This document shows positions 14,323 through 23,354 of a stretch of DNA of 35,634 nucleotides, piece after piece; the stretch's first letter is position 1; the number at the start of each line of letters is the position of its first letter. The translations under genes were made by a program, and so were the position numbers. The DNA comes from JACNLN01 sp964626495 (lineage in GTDB: Bacteria; Fidelibacterota; Marinisomatia; Marinisomatales; CAZVFT01). The stretch covers positions 1-35,634 of the forward strand of contig CAZVFT010000012.1 of assembly GCA_964626495.1 (NCBI GenBank), written 5' to 3'. Under the pieces are notes generated by a model that was not told the origin of the DNA, did not search any database, and saw only the letters and a program-made list of their open reading frames with translations.

Positions 14323-14479
14323 TTTTAACCATCATTTTATGCAAAAATCTTAGTTGATCGAAATAGCACATCGAGAACTTACCCGTCATTATACTTGTAA
14401 GCAACGAAAAGTGTCGCCTAAATTCTCTTTTATATCAGCACCACTTTATAAAACCTTGAAGGACTAAAGTAGAACGTGA

Positions 14480-15922
14480 TTAAAATGAGATGAATTTCAT
14501 TCCAAATGTAAAAAAGAGTCCAGATATATTTATTTCTGGGGCACCATTATCCCACACTGCCGATTTGGTGATAGAGTCTTCATCGTCACTTTCTGGTGTC
14601 ACGGTGTAGGTCCAGCGGGATGATTTCCCGCCAAACCGGTATCCCACCCCAAACACGAGATCCTTTGTTTCGCTCAATTGAAGCTCCAGCTCAAGGAGGG
14701 GTGAAGCAGAAAAGGCAGCGGCTGTGACGTTGTGATTGTCATCGTCGGAGCGAAAAGCCAGGTTGATATTCAGATTCAGACGACCTGCAAAGGAGAAATG
14801 AGATGTGCGAAGGAAACGCCATCCGCCGAAACCACTCAATCCGGGGATAAAGTCCGAACCATTACGTGAGTCTTCCGTCATACAAAGACGAAGGTTAAAC
14901 CCCCAGAAACTGCGTTGGATCGCTCGTCCCATCAGTCCAAGGTACAATCCCCCATAAGGATAAGGTGTTTCATAATTGTGGGAATATCCCAGTTCGAAGG
15001 CAATTGGGGATTTCTGATACTCCAGCGCACGATAACCCTCTCTAATGGGTCGCCAGTTCCGCAGAATGGTCGAGCGGTTGGCATCCACAGAAGCACCGGT
15101 TACCTCTACAATTCCTGCACGCTTTCCAGGAATGGTGATTTCATTGTCATCTATACCCTTGATCTCATTGGGCTCGAGGATTTCAAACAGGGCACCAGTT
15201 TTTACTCCCATTTCGGACCCCAGGAAAAGAAGTGCTTCCCGTCCCTTTATGGAAATTACTTTGGAGGTGAGTGTATAGAATTCCTTCATTTTTACGTGAG
15301 CCTGCCACTTTAACTGTCCCATAGCAACAGCTCGTGAACGTCCAAGGTTTCCTCCCGTGTGACCGGTGGTGATGGTGAAGGAATCGAGAGATTTCCCCGT
15401 TTCGATGTTAATCATTTTCACCTGTACAGAAAGGGTCGTCTGGATGTTGTAGTAGTAGGGATCTTCTTCTTTCTCTTTTGTCCGGAAGGCGCTTTTGATT
15501 GCCTCCTTGGCAACTGTTAAAATAATTTCTTCAAAGAACCCCCTCTCCTCTTCTTCCTTTTCTTCCTCAGGTGGAATACCATGTTGGTAGAAATTTAGAA
15601 CTCGGACAAGAAGCGCTTCATCCGCTGAAGCGATACGTCCTAATTCTACTACTTGAGCGTCATCAATAATTCCCGAAAGCTGGAGAGATTGTTCTGCCAT
15701 GATAGATTCCAGATCATTCCGGTCTATAATTTCAAACCTCTTCAGGCTGGTGGCGACATCGGAGATAATCCCAGCCACCTCGCTGACGACAGGTTTTTCC
15801 TCGTCATCTATTTCTGTGGGGAGAATGAGAAGGCGTTGTTTTACGTCGGTTATGTCGTTCGATATTTCCTGTCCTGCTGCGACACAAAGAAAGAAAATCA
15901 ATGGGATGAATAATTTAATCAT
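14480..15922 (-). CDS. Exported CsgG-domain protein with C-terminal beta-rich domain
   Basis: A 480-residue protein. The ATG at 15922 opens a clean signal peptide, IKLFIPLIFFLCVAAGQ; a longer frame upstream runs through GC-rich hairpins and is rejected. Residues about 28-110 show the CsgG/LpoB-like fold: QRLLILPTEID, then FEIIDRNDLESIMAEQSLQLSG-type strand and helix, then ADEALLVRVLNF. An acidic linker (EEEKEEEERG) follows. The middle (VISIKGREALLFLGSEMGVKTGALFEI) looks like a surface- or wall-binding barrel. The last 150 residues alternate aromatic and polar residues (FWGFNLRLCMTED, FGGWRFLRTSHFSFAG) and end in Phe, as outer-membrane barrels do. It is probably an outer-membrane assembly or pore protein. 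Exact function unknown. Confidence 0.65.
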   Translation of the reverse strand: MIKLFIPLIFFLCVAAGQEISNDITDVKQRLLILPTEIDDEEKPVVSEVAGIISDVATSLKRFEIIDRNDLESIMAEQSLQLSGIIDDAQVVELGRIASADEALLVRVLNFYQHGIPPEEEKEEEERGFFEEIILTVAKEAIKSAFRTKEKEEDPYYYNIQTTLSVQVKMINIETGKSLDSFTITTGHTGGNLGRSRAVAMGQLKWQAHVKMKEFYTLTSKVISIKGREALLFLGSEMGVKTGALFEILEPNEIKGIDDNEITIPGKRAGIVEVTGASVDANRSTILRNWRPIREGYRALEYQKSPIAFELGYSHNYETPYPYGGLYLGLMGRAIQRSFWGFNLRLCMTEDSRNGSDFIPGLSGFGGWRFLRTSHFSFAGRLNLNINLAFRSDDDNHNVTAAAFSASPLLELELQLSETKDLVFGVGYRFGGKSSRWTYTVTPESDDEDSITKSAVWDNGAPEINISGLFFTFGMKFISF

Positions 15923-15961
15923 ATAGGAATTTTTATTTTCTTGTGGTTTCCCGTCGGTGAT

Positions 15962-16031
15962 TCCGCCGGCTGGCGGATCGCCGAGCGGGACATTTGGGCA
16001 CCAACATCCGCTCACCCCGCCGATGGCGGGG
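15962..16031. repeat. GC-rich stem-loop cluster
   Basis: Three hairpins lie between the ROK kinase gene and the CsgG-domain gene: TCCGCCggctGGCGGA (15962-15977), GAGCGG pairing with CCGCTC, and CCCCGCCgatGGCGGGG (16015-16031). The GC content contrasts with the flanks. There is no T-run, so it is more like a REP-type repeat than a terminator. Confidence 0.6.
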
Positions 16032-16096
16032 CGACGGATCAGGCTGTTGAATTAACTTGATTTGTAGTTTCATACGATTTACCTAAACTCCGTTTT

Positions 16097-16960
16097 TCAT
16101 AAGTCAAGATAGGCAGCACCGAAAACGCCCGCTGAATCGCCCAGTTTATTTTTTACGATTGGTGTATCCAGAGTATCATTGAAGCAATATCGGCGTACGC
16201 TATCCGAGCCTTCCTCATAGAGAAAATCGATGTTAGAGACACCACCACCAAGAACGATGATGTCAGGATCCAGAATGTTGATAACATTGGATAGGGCTAT
16301 CCCAAAATTTTCCAGAAATTCTACCTTCCACTCCGCTGGCGGACTTTTTGCAATTCCCTTCAGCGGTTTTGATTTCCCGGTGAGTTCATAATAACGTTTC
16401 TCCAGCGCTGGTCCGGAAATATAGGTTTCCACACATCCGTGTTTTCCACAGTAGCAGAGATTTCCTCCCGGATGGAGAAGAGAGTGTCCCCACTCTCCAG
16501 CGATGTACTGGTGCCCTTTGTGGACTTTCCCGTTGAAACAAATACCACCTCCGACCCCGGTTCCCATAATGACACCAAAGACCAAATCGTATCCCTTAGC
16601 AGTCCCCAAACTCGTTTCGGCTTGAGTAAAACAGTTGGCGTCGTTATCCATAGCGACAGGTTGTCCCGCAATGGCTTCCACATCTTCCTTAATTGGCTTG
16701 CCGATGAGACACACAGTGTTACTGTTTTTGAGACGATTGGTTTTGTAGGAGATGGCTCCCGGGGTGCAGATGCCTACAGTCGAAGGGAAGTCTACATTTT
16801 CTGTAAGATTAGAGTATAACTTGGAAATCTGACGGAGGATGTGTTGATAACCTTTATGCGATTCTGTGGGACTGCGTTCCCGTTTGATCACAGAACCATT
16901 CTCCTGAAGGATAACCCCTTCAATTTTGGTGCCGCCAATATCAATTCCTAAACGAGTCAT
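16097..16960 (-). CDS. ROK-family sugar kinase
   Basis: A 287-residue ROK (repressor, ORF, kinase) protein without the helix-turn-helix of the repressor type, so a kinase. The phosphate-binding loop is GIDIGGTK at residues 5-12. The catalytic region includes MDNDANC with its aspartate, then GTGVGGGI. A zinc site follows the ROK pattern GH-x-x-x-x-PGG, C-x-CG, GC-x-E (around residues 157-178). A second nucleotide-binding glycine cluster, IIVLGGGVSN, is near 235-245. Likely substrates are glucose, fructose, or N-acetylated hexosamines, phosphorylated with ATP in the cytoplasm. The annotation of glucokinase or fructokinase cannot be decided. The gene is co-directional with its neighbours but not tightly linked. 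Confidence 0.85.
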   Translation of the reverse strand: MTRLGIDIGGTKIEGVILQENGSVIKRERSPTESHKGYQHILRQISKLYSNLTENVDFPSTVGICTPGAISYKTNRLKNSNTVCLIGKPIKEDVEAIAGQPVAMDNDANCFTQAETSLGTAKGYDLVFGVIMGTGVGGGICFNGKVHKGHQYIAGEWGHSLLHPGGNLCYCGKHGCVETYISGPALEKRYYELTGKSKPLKGIAKSPPAEWKVEFLENFGIALSNVINILDPDIIVLGGGVSNIDFLYEEGSDSVRRYCFNDTLDTPIVKNKLGDSAGVFGAAYLDL

Positions 16961-17083
16961 TTTTTTTACTTACTTCCGTTAATAACCCCAATTCATGATT
17001 TTTTATAAATTTTATTCTTTTGAAATTTAATTACAAAAATGCGATCCTGGTATTACATTACTCTAACCACTCACTGTTGTTGT

Positions 17084-18325
17084 CTATTCCAGCGCAAAGT
17101 CCAATCTGCCGTTAAAAGGTCCCAATTCGCCAATCAGAGACCCTCCCGCATTAAAACGTAAAATCCGCCAGGTATACAGTTGAACAACTATAAATCCCTG
17201 ATTACCATCGCCGGGAACAACCTGAATTCTGTTGAGGTTTGGATAGTCATCTCCCAGCACAACATCTTCTTCCTGATAATTGAGACTGGCCACGAGAAGT
17301 CCCGTCTCCCAGCCAGCATCCTGTTGATAGCCCGTATAGTAGCAATCTCCACTTACGGGATTTATGGAAATATCCTTGATACAATAATCGTTTTTGTAAG
17401 TGTCTATGGAATCTGCACCGTGTATGCGAATTATTCCCGAGTCTGACGCAGCCCAACAACCACCTGATATTGGATCGGAATAGATTTTACCGGGATTGTC
17501 GAATCCAGAATAACTAGTGAAGGCTGAATCAGGTTGGATAAGAGGATATTGAAAAATGGTATCTGCTTCTTTATCAACCATCCAGATATTTTCGCCAATG
17601 GAGTCATATGCCACCGATGTGTAAAAAGATACTTTGAATGGCAAACTTATAGATTCCAGTTCAAATCCACTGGTGGAATATGTTTTCAGGAGATTTTCCT
17701 GTTTTAACAAAACGTATATTTCCCAATCTGTCGAATTGACAGCCATATCGGTGGGTTGAGCATTGAGGTTAATCGTGGATGATACCGTAAGGTTTTTATC
17801 CACAGCGTACAAACGTTCACCCCAGTAATCTGCTACCCAGAATTGGTTTCTCTGTGGATCTGACTCCACGGCAATGGGGGATGTGAAATATGCCGACCCA
17901 AGAATGTGCGCTCCATCGTAACTGATTCTCCACAGGCTGAAGTCATAAAAGTCGGCAATCCAAAAATTAACTGGTCCCGGAACAATGCAAACAGAATCGG
18001 AGATTGTGCCTTCGTCGTACTTGGTGTTAGCCTGAATGGAATAACAGTAACAGCTGTCAAAATTGATCCCGGTATCAATAAAGATGTTGGTTTCGGTGCT
18101 ATCATACCCGTCCATTGTATCCTTGCCGATTGATCGGTAAATCTGGTAATAGCTGAAATCATCCACATCGATAGCATTCCATCGAACAGTTATCGTATCG
18201 TAATTGGAGATCACAGAAACACCTGTGGGAGCGCCTTTTGTATCGGGATTATCCGGGTCGAATGGATTGGCTCGCTCTCTGTCAGAACAGGATATCAAAA
18301 TAAAGCTTATAACAATAAGTCCCAT
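17084..18325 (-). CDS. Lipoprotein with FN3-like and propeller repeats; 5' end altered by a MITE-like insertion
   Basis: A protein of about 413 residues. From the ATG at 18325 it starts MGLIVISFILISC, then SDRERANPFDPDNPDT, a typical lipoprotein tether. An FN3-like domain (GVSVISNYDTITVRW to SIQANTKY) and then repeats resembling NHL/beta-propeller blades follow (NQFWVADYWGERLYAVD, GENIWMVDKEADTIFQY, GGCWAASDSGIIRI). This suggests a surface protein. The start is odd: ATG-GGA-CTT at 18317-18325 lies inside the end of a 208-bp inserted element, the signal lacks a basic residue, and no ribosome site precedes it. The frame stays open upstream through the element to 18439 (GTG), so the real start could also be there. 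See the finding on reconstruction. Confidence 0.65.
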   Translation of the reverse strand: MGLIVISFILISCSDRERANPFDPDNPDTKGAPTGVSVISNYDTITVRWNAIDVDDFSYYQIYRSIGKDTMDGYDSTETNIFIDTGINFDSCYCYSIQANTKYDEGTISDSVCIVPGPVNFWIADFYDFSLWRISYDGAHILGSAYFTSPIAVESDPQRNQFWVADYWGERLYAVDKNLTVSSTINLNAQPTDMAVNSTDWEIYVLLKQENLLKTYSTSGFELESISLPFKVSFYTSVAYDSIGENIWMVDKEADTIFQYPLIQPDSAFTSYSGFDNPGKIYSDPISGGCWAASDSGIIRIHGADSIDTYKNDYCIKDISINPVSGDCYYTGYQQDAGWETGLLVASLNYQEEDVVLGDDYPNLNRIQVVPGDGNQGFIVVQLYTWRILRFNAGGSLIGELGPFNGRLDFALE

Positions 18326-18524
18326 CCGAAAAGGTGTTTTCACATCCCGAAGGGACTCCCTTTTCAAGAAATGTGGGATTTCTAACTTCATATATTGCAA
18401 TGCATTGAGCATGTCGAAATGTTGAAGATAACGTTTCACTACCTGTCAGGCTTTTGACTGATTAGCGTAAATTAGCGTAAACCTGTCAGGCTTTTGACTG
18501 ATTAGCGGTTTCTGGAGTAGACTC
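18317..18524. mobile_element. MITE-like element, copy 1 (208 bp)
   Basis: The element is flanked by a perfect 6-bp direct repeat AACAAT (18311-18316 and 18525-18530). The right end is GGAGTAGACTC; the left end AAGTCCCATCC is a decayed inverted copy. The inside shares long stretches with copy 2 at 33945-34064 (TCCGAAAAGGT, TTCATATATTG, GTTGAAGATAACGT, TAGCGGTTTCTGGAGTAG). It carries two copies of the GTCAGGC-N4-GACTGAT palindrome in a 40-bp tandem duplication (18441-18480 and from 18481). It codes for no transposase, so it is non-autonomous. It interrupts the operon between the 152-residue gene and the lipoprotein gene. Confidence 0.75.
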
Positions 18525-18547
18525 AACAATGATTAACCCAATTCTCA

Positions 18548-19006
18548 CTATGGTTCTTCCATTGGTTGATTTTTCAATTTTTCAGTTTTTTCAATTGGTT
18601 TTTCATAAAAAGAAAGAGCAGTAACGATGAATCCTAATCCCGCTCCAAAATAGGACCAGCCGGCATATTGATCGAAACGTTCCGCCTTGGAAAACAAATG
18701 ATCCATTTCGCTGATTTTCCCGGTTCGAAGATAAACATGGTAAGAGGTCTCCGCCTCATTATGAAAGTAATACGACAACGCACCAAATGCTGCCATCATT
18801 CCCAGCCCGAAAATACGCTGTGAGTTAAACGTGAGAGTGTGAGTGATTGCGGGATTGATCATCAACGTATCTGCAAAACTTGTATGTGTGGTATCTATTG
18901 CTTCCGTATGAGTGAATTTTCCCCCGATCTGCTGACTCTCCAGACCTTGCCCCTGAGAATAGCAGCACAGTAGTAATGCCGTCAGGATAAGTCGAAAAAT
19001 GATCAT
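18548..19006 (-). CDS. Small exported or membrane protein, function unknown
   Basis: A 152-residue protein with an N-terminal signal (IIFRLILTALLLCCYSQGQG) and two further hydrophobic segments (IFGLGMMAAFGALSYYF and YFGAGLGFIVTALSFY) on either side of a polar stretch with AETSYHVYLRTGKISEMDHLFSKAERFDQYAGWS. This layout recalls DUF5683-type proteins of Bacteroidota, but I do not recognise a defined family with certainty. The start codon overlaps the stop of the PQQ-propeller gene by four bases (ATGA), so the genes are translationally coupled. The stop codon TAG overlaps by one base with the GTG that was probably the original start of the next gene. Confidence 0.6.
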   Translation of the reverse strand: MIIFRLILTALLLCCYSQGQGLESQQIGGKFTHTEAIDTTHTSFADTLMINPAITHTLTFNSQRIFGLGMMAAFGALSYYFHNEAETSYHVYLRTGKISEMDHLFSKAERFDQYAGWSYFGAGLGFIVTALSFYEKPIEKTEKLKNQPMEEP

Positions 19007-20091
19007 GTATCTGACTTTAAATAATGAATTATATTTTTCCCCTCAGTCACAATAATGCCATCTATAACTATTAAAATCTGTCTTAATCTATGTTCTAAAT
19101 CATAGCGCCACTGCTCTTTTCCGCTATCAAGGTCCAGAGCAACAATAGTACCTCGAGTGAATGGTACGATAACCTGATGGGAAGTTCCCAGTAACGGCTG
19201 GTTGACCAATCCTCCCCCTTGATATTGCCAGATAGATGTCCCTTTTACAGGATCAAGGGCTGTTACGATACCATTACTTTGGGCAACAATGAGATGACTG
19301 TTTGTGATGAAAGGTTCCGAGTAAATAGGAGCGGACAGTTGTTTTGTGAATAAAATTCGTTTTTTATCCAGATCAAAACAGGTTATGCGCCCGTCGGAAT
19401 CCCCAATGACCAGTTTTTTACCGATGACGGAAATGACAGGATTTGGGTTGTTGGAGATACGAAAGGTCTCTTTGTGTTTCAGGGTTTTGTCGTAAGAACA
19501 CAGTAGACCATCTTCACTGTAAATCCATAGCAGATCCTGATATCGATAGACTCCCCAGCTAATCCGGGTGGAAAGTGTACGTTCCTTCATAATTTTACCG
19601 CTTTTTCGATCTATTGTTAGAATCGCTCCGCCCTGTTTGAAGACAAATAATGTATCACCAATTGTTGCCATATTTCCGTAGATACCAGGTAGGAGGGTTT
19701 TCCAGATCTTTTTTGCCTTAATCAGGTCGTAGTCGTAAACACCCTCCTCACCCGGTGAAGAAAAATATAAAAGCCCTTCCTCCCTTTCCAATTTTAACAA
19801 ATTAATAGGTCTGTTGTAGGGTTGCCAGATTCGCCCTGTGCGTTTTCCGGTTTTAATGTCAATAATGAACAATTCACCGCGGTGTGACGCAATTAAAATA
19901 GATTCCTCGTTTACAGAAAGTAGTTGATTAGGGGGAGATGGCAATTTTTCTGTCCAGATTAACAGGGGTGGTTTATTCAGTGATATTTCAGATACTGGTA
20001 AGTTTACGTCAGGTGAAATGCTGTGGCGGAGTCCGCGGGAGCACCCGATAAAGAGCAATAGTGTGACAAGAGGGAATAAACATTTGAACAT
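19003..20091 (-). CDS. PQQ-like beta-propeller lipoprotein (BamB-like)
   Basis: Starting at the ATG at 20091 this is 362 residues, with a lipoprotein signal FKCLFPLVTLLLFIGC. The rest is a series of propeller blades of the PQQ/quinoprotein type: ELFIIDIKTGKRTG, AILTIDRKSGKI, GRITCFDLDKKRIL, GIVTALDPVKGTSIW and GTIVALDLDSGKEQWRY. This pattern is shared with BamB, which scaffolds BamA in outer-membrane protein assembly. The upstream gene ends in an Omp85-like barrel, so a BamB-like partnership is a reasonable inference. No ribosome site is visible; an alternative start is ATG 20148, only 20 bp after the upstream stop, but it would give a longer signal. Function inferred. Confidence 0.65.
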   Translation of the reverse strand: MFKCLFPLVTLLLFIGCSRGLRHSISPDVNLPVSEISLNKPPLLIWTEKLPSPPNQLLSVNEESILIASHRGELFIIDIKTGKRTGRIWQPYNRPINLLKLEREEGLLYFSSPGEEGVYDYDLIKAKKIWKTLLPGIYGNMATIGDTLFVFKQGGAILTIDRKSGKIMKERTLSTRISWGVYRYQDLLWIYSEDGLLCSYDKTLKHKETFRISNNPNPVISVIGKKLVIGDSDGRITCFDLDKKRILFTKQLSAPIYSEPFITNSHLIVAQSNGIVTALDPVKGTSIWQYQGGGLVNQPLLGTSHQVIVPFTRGTIVALDLDSGKEQWRYDLEHRLRQILIVIDGIIVTEGKNIIHYLKSDT

Positions 20092-20167
20092 TATTTTAAG
20101 ATAAAAGATGCCCACTGAGGGATACAATATTTTTAAATGTTTATTCATTGTGGATATACAGAAAACA

Positions 20168-22969
20168 TTAATAATCCCACCCAAAGAAGAACTGGAAGAA
20201 CAAACCCTTATCAAGGGATTGAAAATCGGTTCGCTTGCCAATATCCAAACGTAGTACTAACCCGCCTAAAAACAGTCCGCGCAGTCCAACACCAAAACTG
20301 CCAATCAAACCGGGATATTTGTCATCCCAGGCATTTCCCATATCGAAAAAGAGGGCTCCCCGTATTGGTGCAAATCCTATGCTATGTGAGCCAAGCCTTA
20401 ACATTAAACTTTCGGCAAAAGGGAAACGTAGTTCCTGGTTGAGTAAGATTAATTTTCTACCATATATCTCTGTGATTCGGTATCCCCGCAGTCCCCAACT
20501 ACCACCAATGTAAAATCGGCGTATGTCGGCACCACCATTGATCCAGAGCATCGTGCGTTGGGCAAAGGTGATATTGGGATGAAAACGGTAGTAGTATCGA
20601 AGATCCAGTAAACCTGTATAGTTGTGTACCTGCGAACGTTGAAAATCAAATGTGGGACCGATAGTGAATCGCAATCGCCATCCATCTATAGGACCTGTAC
20701 TCAACCACAAGGAATTATCGTGAACATATGAGAAATAATTGGAAACCAGATAAGCTATGGTTGGTTCCCCTGTATAGAAATCTTTAATCGATTGCCAGAG
20801 GGACGTGCTGAATTCCAGCCTGCGGAAAACATTAATAGGATAGTTCAAAGCTGCCCTAAGTCCAACTGCCCGTTCAAAGTAAAATCCCTGGTAGGGAGAG
20901 TAGTAGTCATTGGCGAAGCGGAAAAATCCAATGGCGTAATTACTGCGATGTGTTAAATCCACCATTGTGACAGCCACGTTAAAGCGACCCAAGAAATCTG
21001 ATGAAGTTTGAGCCGTATTTGCCACAAGAAAGTGGTAATATCGATTCCCCATAAGATCAGAAATGCCCATCTGTGCACCTCCAAGAAATCCAAAAATGGG
21101 ATCATAAGCCACAGCAGTTTGGGCAAAATCAATACTGTACTTCAGTTTGTACGGTTTACTTTCTTTCCCGATTGTTTCTTCAGTCTCTGGTATCGTCCAT
21201 GGTTGGGTATCTGAAGTATCCGGGAGCGGTTCGATAACTTTGAGTAATGTATCTGATTGCACGGGGATGTGGTGAATCTGAAAATTATATTTCTGGAAAG
21301 CACTCACCAGAAGACTGTCGCCGCTTGTCGGCACTACATCCTGAAAACCGGTGTGATAATTTGTGACCTGCTGAAGTGTATATTCAGGTTGGTATGCATC
21401 GTCAAGCGTTAAGAACCACACATTTGGTGTTCCTGTTCTATCTGATAAAAAGTATATCTTTTCTGGCTCACCGGAAAACCAGAACGGTTTTGTGTTTTTG
21501 TGACGATCTTTGGTAAGCTGTGTGATTTTTTTAGACGAAGTCTCCAATAAAAAAAGATCAACCCCACCATCAATATCAGGCCGACCTCTGTCTGAGCTGA
21601 ATATAATACTATTTTCTGGCCCTATGCAGGGATCTATGTCCATGTAAATATCGTCAGTCAATCTTACAGCAAAGTTATGGGTAATATCCCAAAGGCAGAT
21701 ATCCATCTGTCCGGAATATTCTTGGGCACAGAAAACAATTGTCTTTCCATCCGGCGACCAGTTTGGCGATCGAATTGTAACCAGTTCAGAATGACTTAAG
21801 GAACCTATTTCATTCTGATTTTCAAGATTAATTAGTCTTAGAACATCCTGCCGTCCTGATTTAGTAACAAAAGCTAAAATCCCATCCTTGTTCACGTGAA
21901 TCCCAGATTGCAGAAAGTGTAAAGATTCCAGGTCAGCTTTACGCTCTCCCTTTATAACTGGTTTGCTTTTTCCATAAGTGAGTTTCTGGGTATGAATATC
22001 TGTGTAACCGTTACGATTTGTCAGATAAATGACATATTTCTGCTTTTCTTTATTGGAGTAGATTGCGGGATATACATTAGCACCGGATTCTGTCAGTTGG
22101 TTTTCACCGATTTTAATAATCTGCTCATTAGTCAGTGATTTAGCAAATTCATGTTTCAATTGCACTTTCCAATCAGTAGTGAGGTCGTTATAATTCTTTC
22201 CTGAAATATCAGTGATTGCTTCCTCGAAAGATTTGTATTGCCAATACGTTTCCAACAGATTCCGTATCCGGTCTGATCCGTAATTTTCCTCGAAATAGCG
22301 AAGAAATGACTGACCTTCCTTGTATAGTAAAAATCCGGAGCGTAGTAAGTCGTAACTTTCAAGAGGCAATAAATAGTCGTGCAGTACGGCATCCCGGATG
22401 ATTAATTCTCCCTGAGAATCCCAACTCTGACTCCATAGTTCAGCCAATCCTTCGGTAAACCAGAGTGGAATGATTGACGTCTCAGAGCTTCCATGATCCT
22501 GAGCGATGGAATTTATTTTACTGTGCATAAATACGTGAACCAATTCATGGCGGATTACATGACGAAAATCGAACATATTTCCATTGTAAGGAATAACTAC
22601 CCGCTGTTTGAAAAATTCAAAAAATCCCCCCAGTCCTTCCGGGATTCTTACTGGCAGAATATTGGTCTGCTGAAAATGGAGATGATTACTGTAAATGAAC
22701 AGGGGAACGGGTTTGTCCAGTGTGTGATTGAATTTTTGCTCCAGATCATTGAATGCTTCTTCGGCGAAAAAGACAGCTCCCCGGACGAGCTCCTCCTCTC
22801 CCTGATAGTAGTATATATTAAAATGTGGCGTGCTGACTACCTGCCAATCAAACCGGTCAAATTGTATTTTATTTCGACCAAAGTAAAATTGCCCCGTCAA
22901 AACCATTGGGAGGAGTAAAACCAAGAAGAAAGAAAACAGACTGTTGTTATGCTTAGAGATATTTCTCAT
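20168..22969 (-). CDS. Peptidase MA-like / PD40 beta-propeller / Omp85-like barrel fusion
   Basis: A 933-residue outer-membrane protein with three parts. After a signal peptide (NSLFSFFLVLLLPMVLTG) comes a gluzincin peptidase region with HELVH (residues 141-145) and a downstream glutamate in WFTEG (Glu173), the zinc-binding pattern of the peptidase MA-like superfamily. The middle, about 300-560, has TolB/PD40 repeats (SPNWSPDGKTIVFCAQ, IIFSSDRGRPDIDGG, KPFWFSGEPEKIYFLSDRTG). The last 300 residues form an Omp85/surface-antigen barrel with the GGSWGLRGYR motif and FFDMGNAWDD, ending in GWDY. Similar fusions are seen in FCB bacteria without known substrate. It leads an operon with a PQQ propeller lipoprotein. 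The start ATG at 22969 lacks a ribosome site; the domain calls are from visible motifs. Confidence 0.75.
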   Translation of the reverse strand: MRNISKHNNSLFSFFLVLLLPMVLTGQFYFGRNKIQFDRFDWQVVSTPHFNIYYYQGEEELVRGAVFFAEEAFNDLEQKFNHTLDKPVPLFIYSNHLHFQQTNILPVRIPEGLGGFFEFFKQRVVIPYNGNMFDFRHVIRHELVHVFMHSKINSIAQDHGSSETSIIPLWFTEGLAELWSQSWDSQGELIIRDAVLHDYLLPLESYDLLRSGFLLYKEGQSFLRYFEENYGSDRIRNLLETYWQYKSFEEAITDISGKNYNDLTTDWKVQLKHEFAKSLTNEQIIKIGENQLTESGANVYPAIYSNKEKQKYVIYLTNRNGYTDIHTQKLTYGKSKPVIKGERKADLESLHFLQSGIHVNKDGILAFVTKSGRQDVLRLINLENQNEIGSLSHSELVTIRSPNWSPDGKTIVFCAQEYSGQMDICLWDITHNFAVRLTDDIYMDIDPCIGPENSIIFSSDRGRPDIDGGVDLFLLETSSKKITQLTKDRHKNTKPFWFSGEPEKIYFLSDRTGTPNVWFLTLDDAYQPEYTLQQVTNYHTGFQDVVPTSGDSLLVSAFQKYNFQIHHIPVQSDTLLKVIEPLPDTSDTQPWTIPETEETIGKESKPYKLKYSIDFAQTAVAYDPIFGFLGGAQMGISDLMGNRYYHFLVANTAQTSSDFLGRFNVAVTMVDLTHRSNYAIGFFRFANDYYSPYQGFYFERAVGLRAALNYPINVFRRLEFSTSLWQSIKDFYTGEPTIAYLVSNYFSYVHDNSLWLSTGPIDGWRLRFTIGPTFDFQRSQVHNYTGLLDLRYYYRFHPNITFAQRTMLWINGGADIRRFYIGGSWGLRGYRITEIYGRKLILLNQELRFPFAESLMLRLGSHSIGFAPIRGALFFDMGNAWDDKYPGLIGSFGVGLRGLFLGGLVLRLDIGKRTDFQSLDKGLFFQFFFGWDY

Positions 22970-23354
22970 CAAATTAAAAATGACTGCCGAATTATTCAGA
23001 TTAGTTTCAAAAGAATCTATCTTAATGTTATAAAATACGTTTTATTTTTCTTACATGTCAACGATTCCTCAAGAAAAAGATGGGGATGATTATGTGAGCA
23101 AAATACAGTATATTACTCCGGCGATTGTTAATCGTATCTATAACGAGTACAAATAACTTTGTTTTAACTTGTTAATAAATATTTAAAACGTAAAACGTAA
23201 TGAAGAAATGACTGACAAGAGTTCTTAAATAATTACGTTTTAAATAATTAAAAATGCGTGTTTCAATTAAAGAAATAATCATACATTTTACCCTTAATTT
23301 ATTACTACTATCCGGCACCGGTTAAATATTCAACATCAAAATATGGGAGGGAAT
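22970..23354. other. Divergent intergenic region with an inverted repeat
   Basis: This region separates two divergent genes. ATTTAAAACGTAA (23181-23193) is mirrored by TTACGTTTTAAAT (23233-23245), giving a 13-bp stem across about 39 bases, and a third ACGTTTTA lies near 23037. The repeats could be binding sites for a shared regulator or the stem of a leader RNA. A 33-codon frame at 23055-23156 has no ribosome site and is not called as a gene. Confidence 0.4.

Noticed and set aside
15923..16015. A longer N-terminus for the CsgG-domain protein
   Set aside because: The extra residues come from the GC-rich stem-loops and would bury the signal peptide.
23055..23156. A 33-codon frame (MSTIPQEKDGDDYVSK...)
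   Set aside because: No ribosome site and no comparison possible. The amino-acid mix looks plausible but a single short frame in 385 bp is expected by chance.
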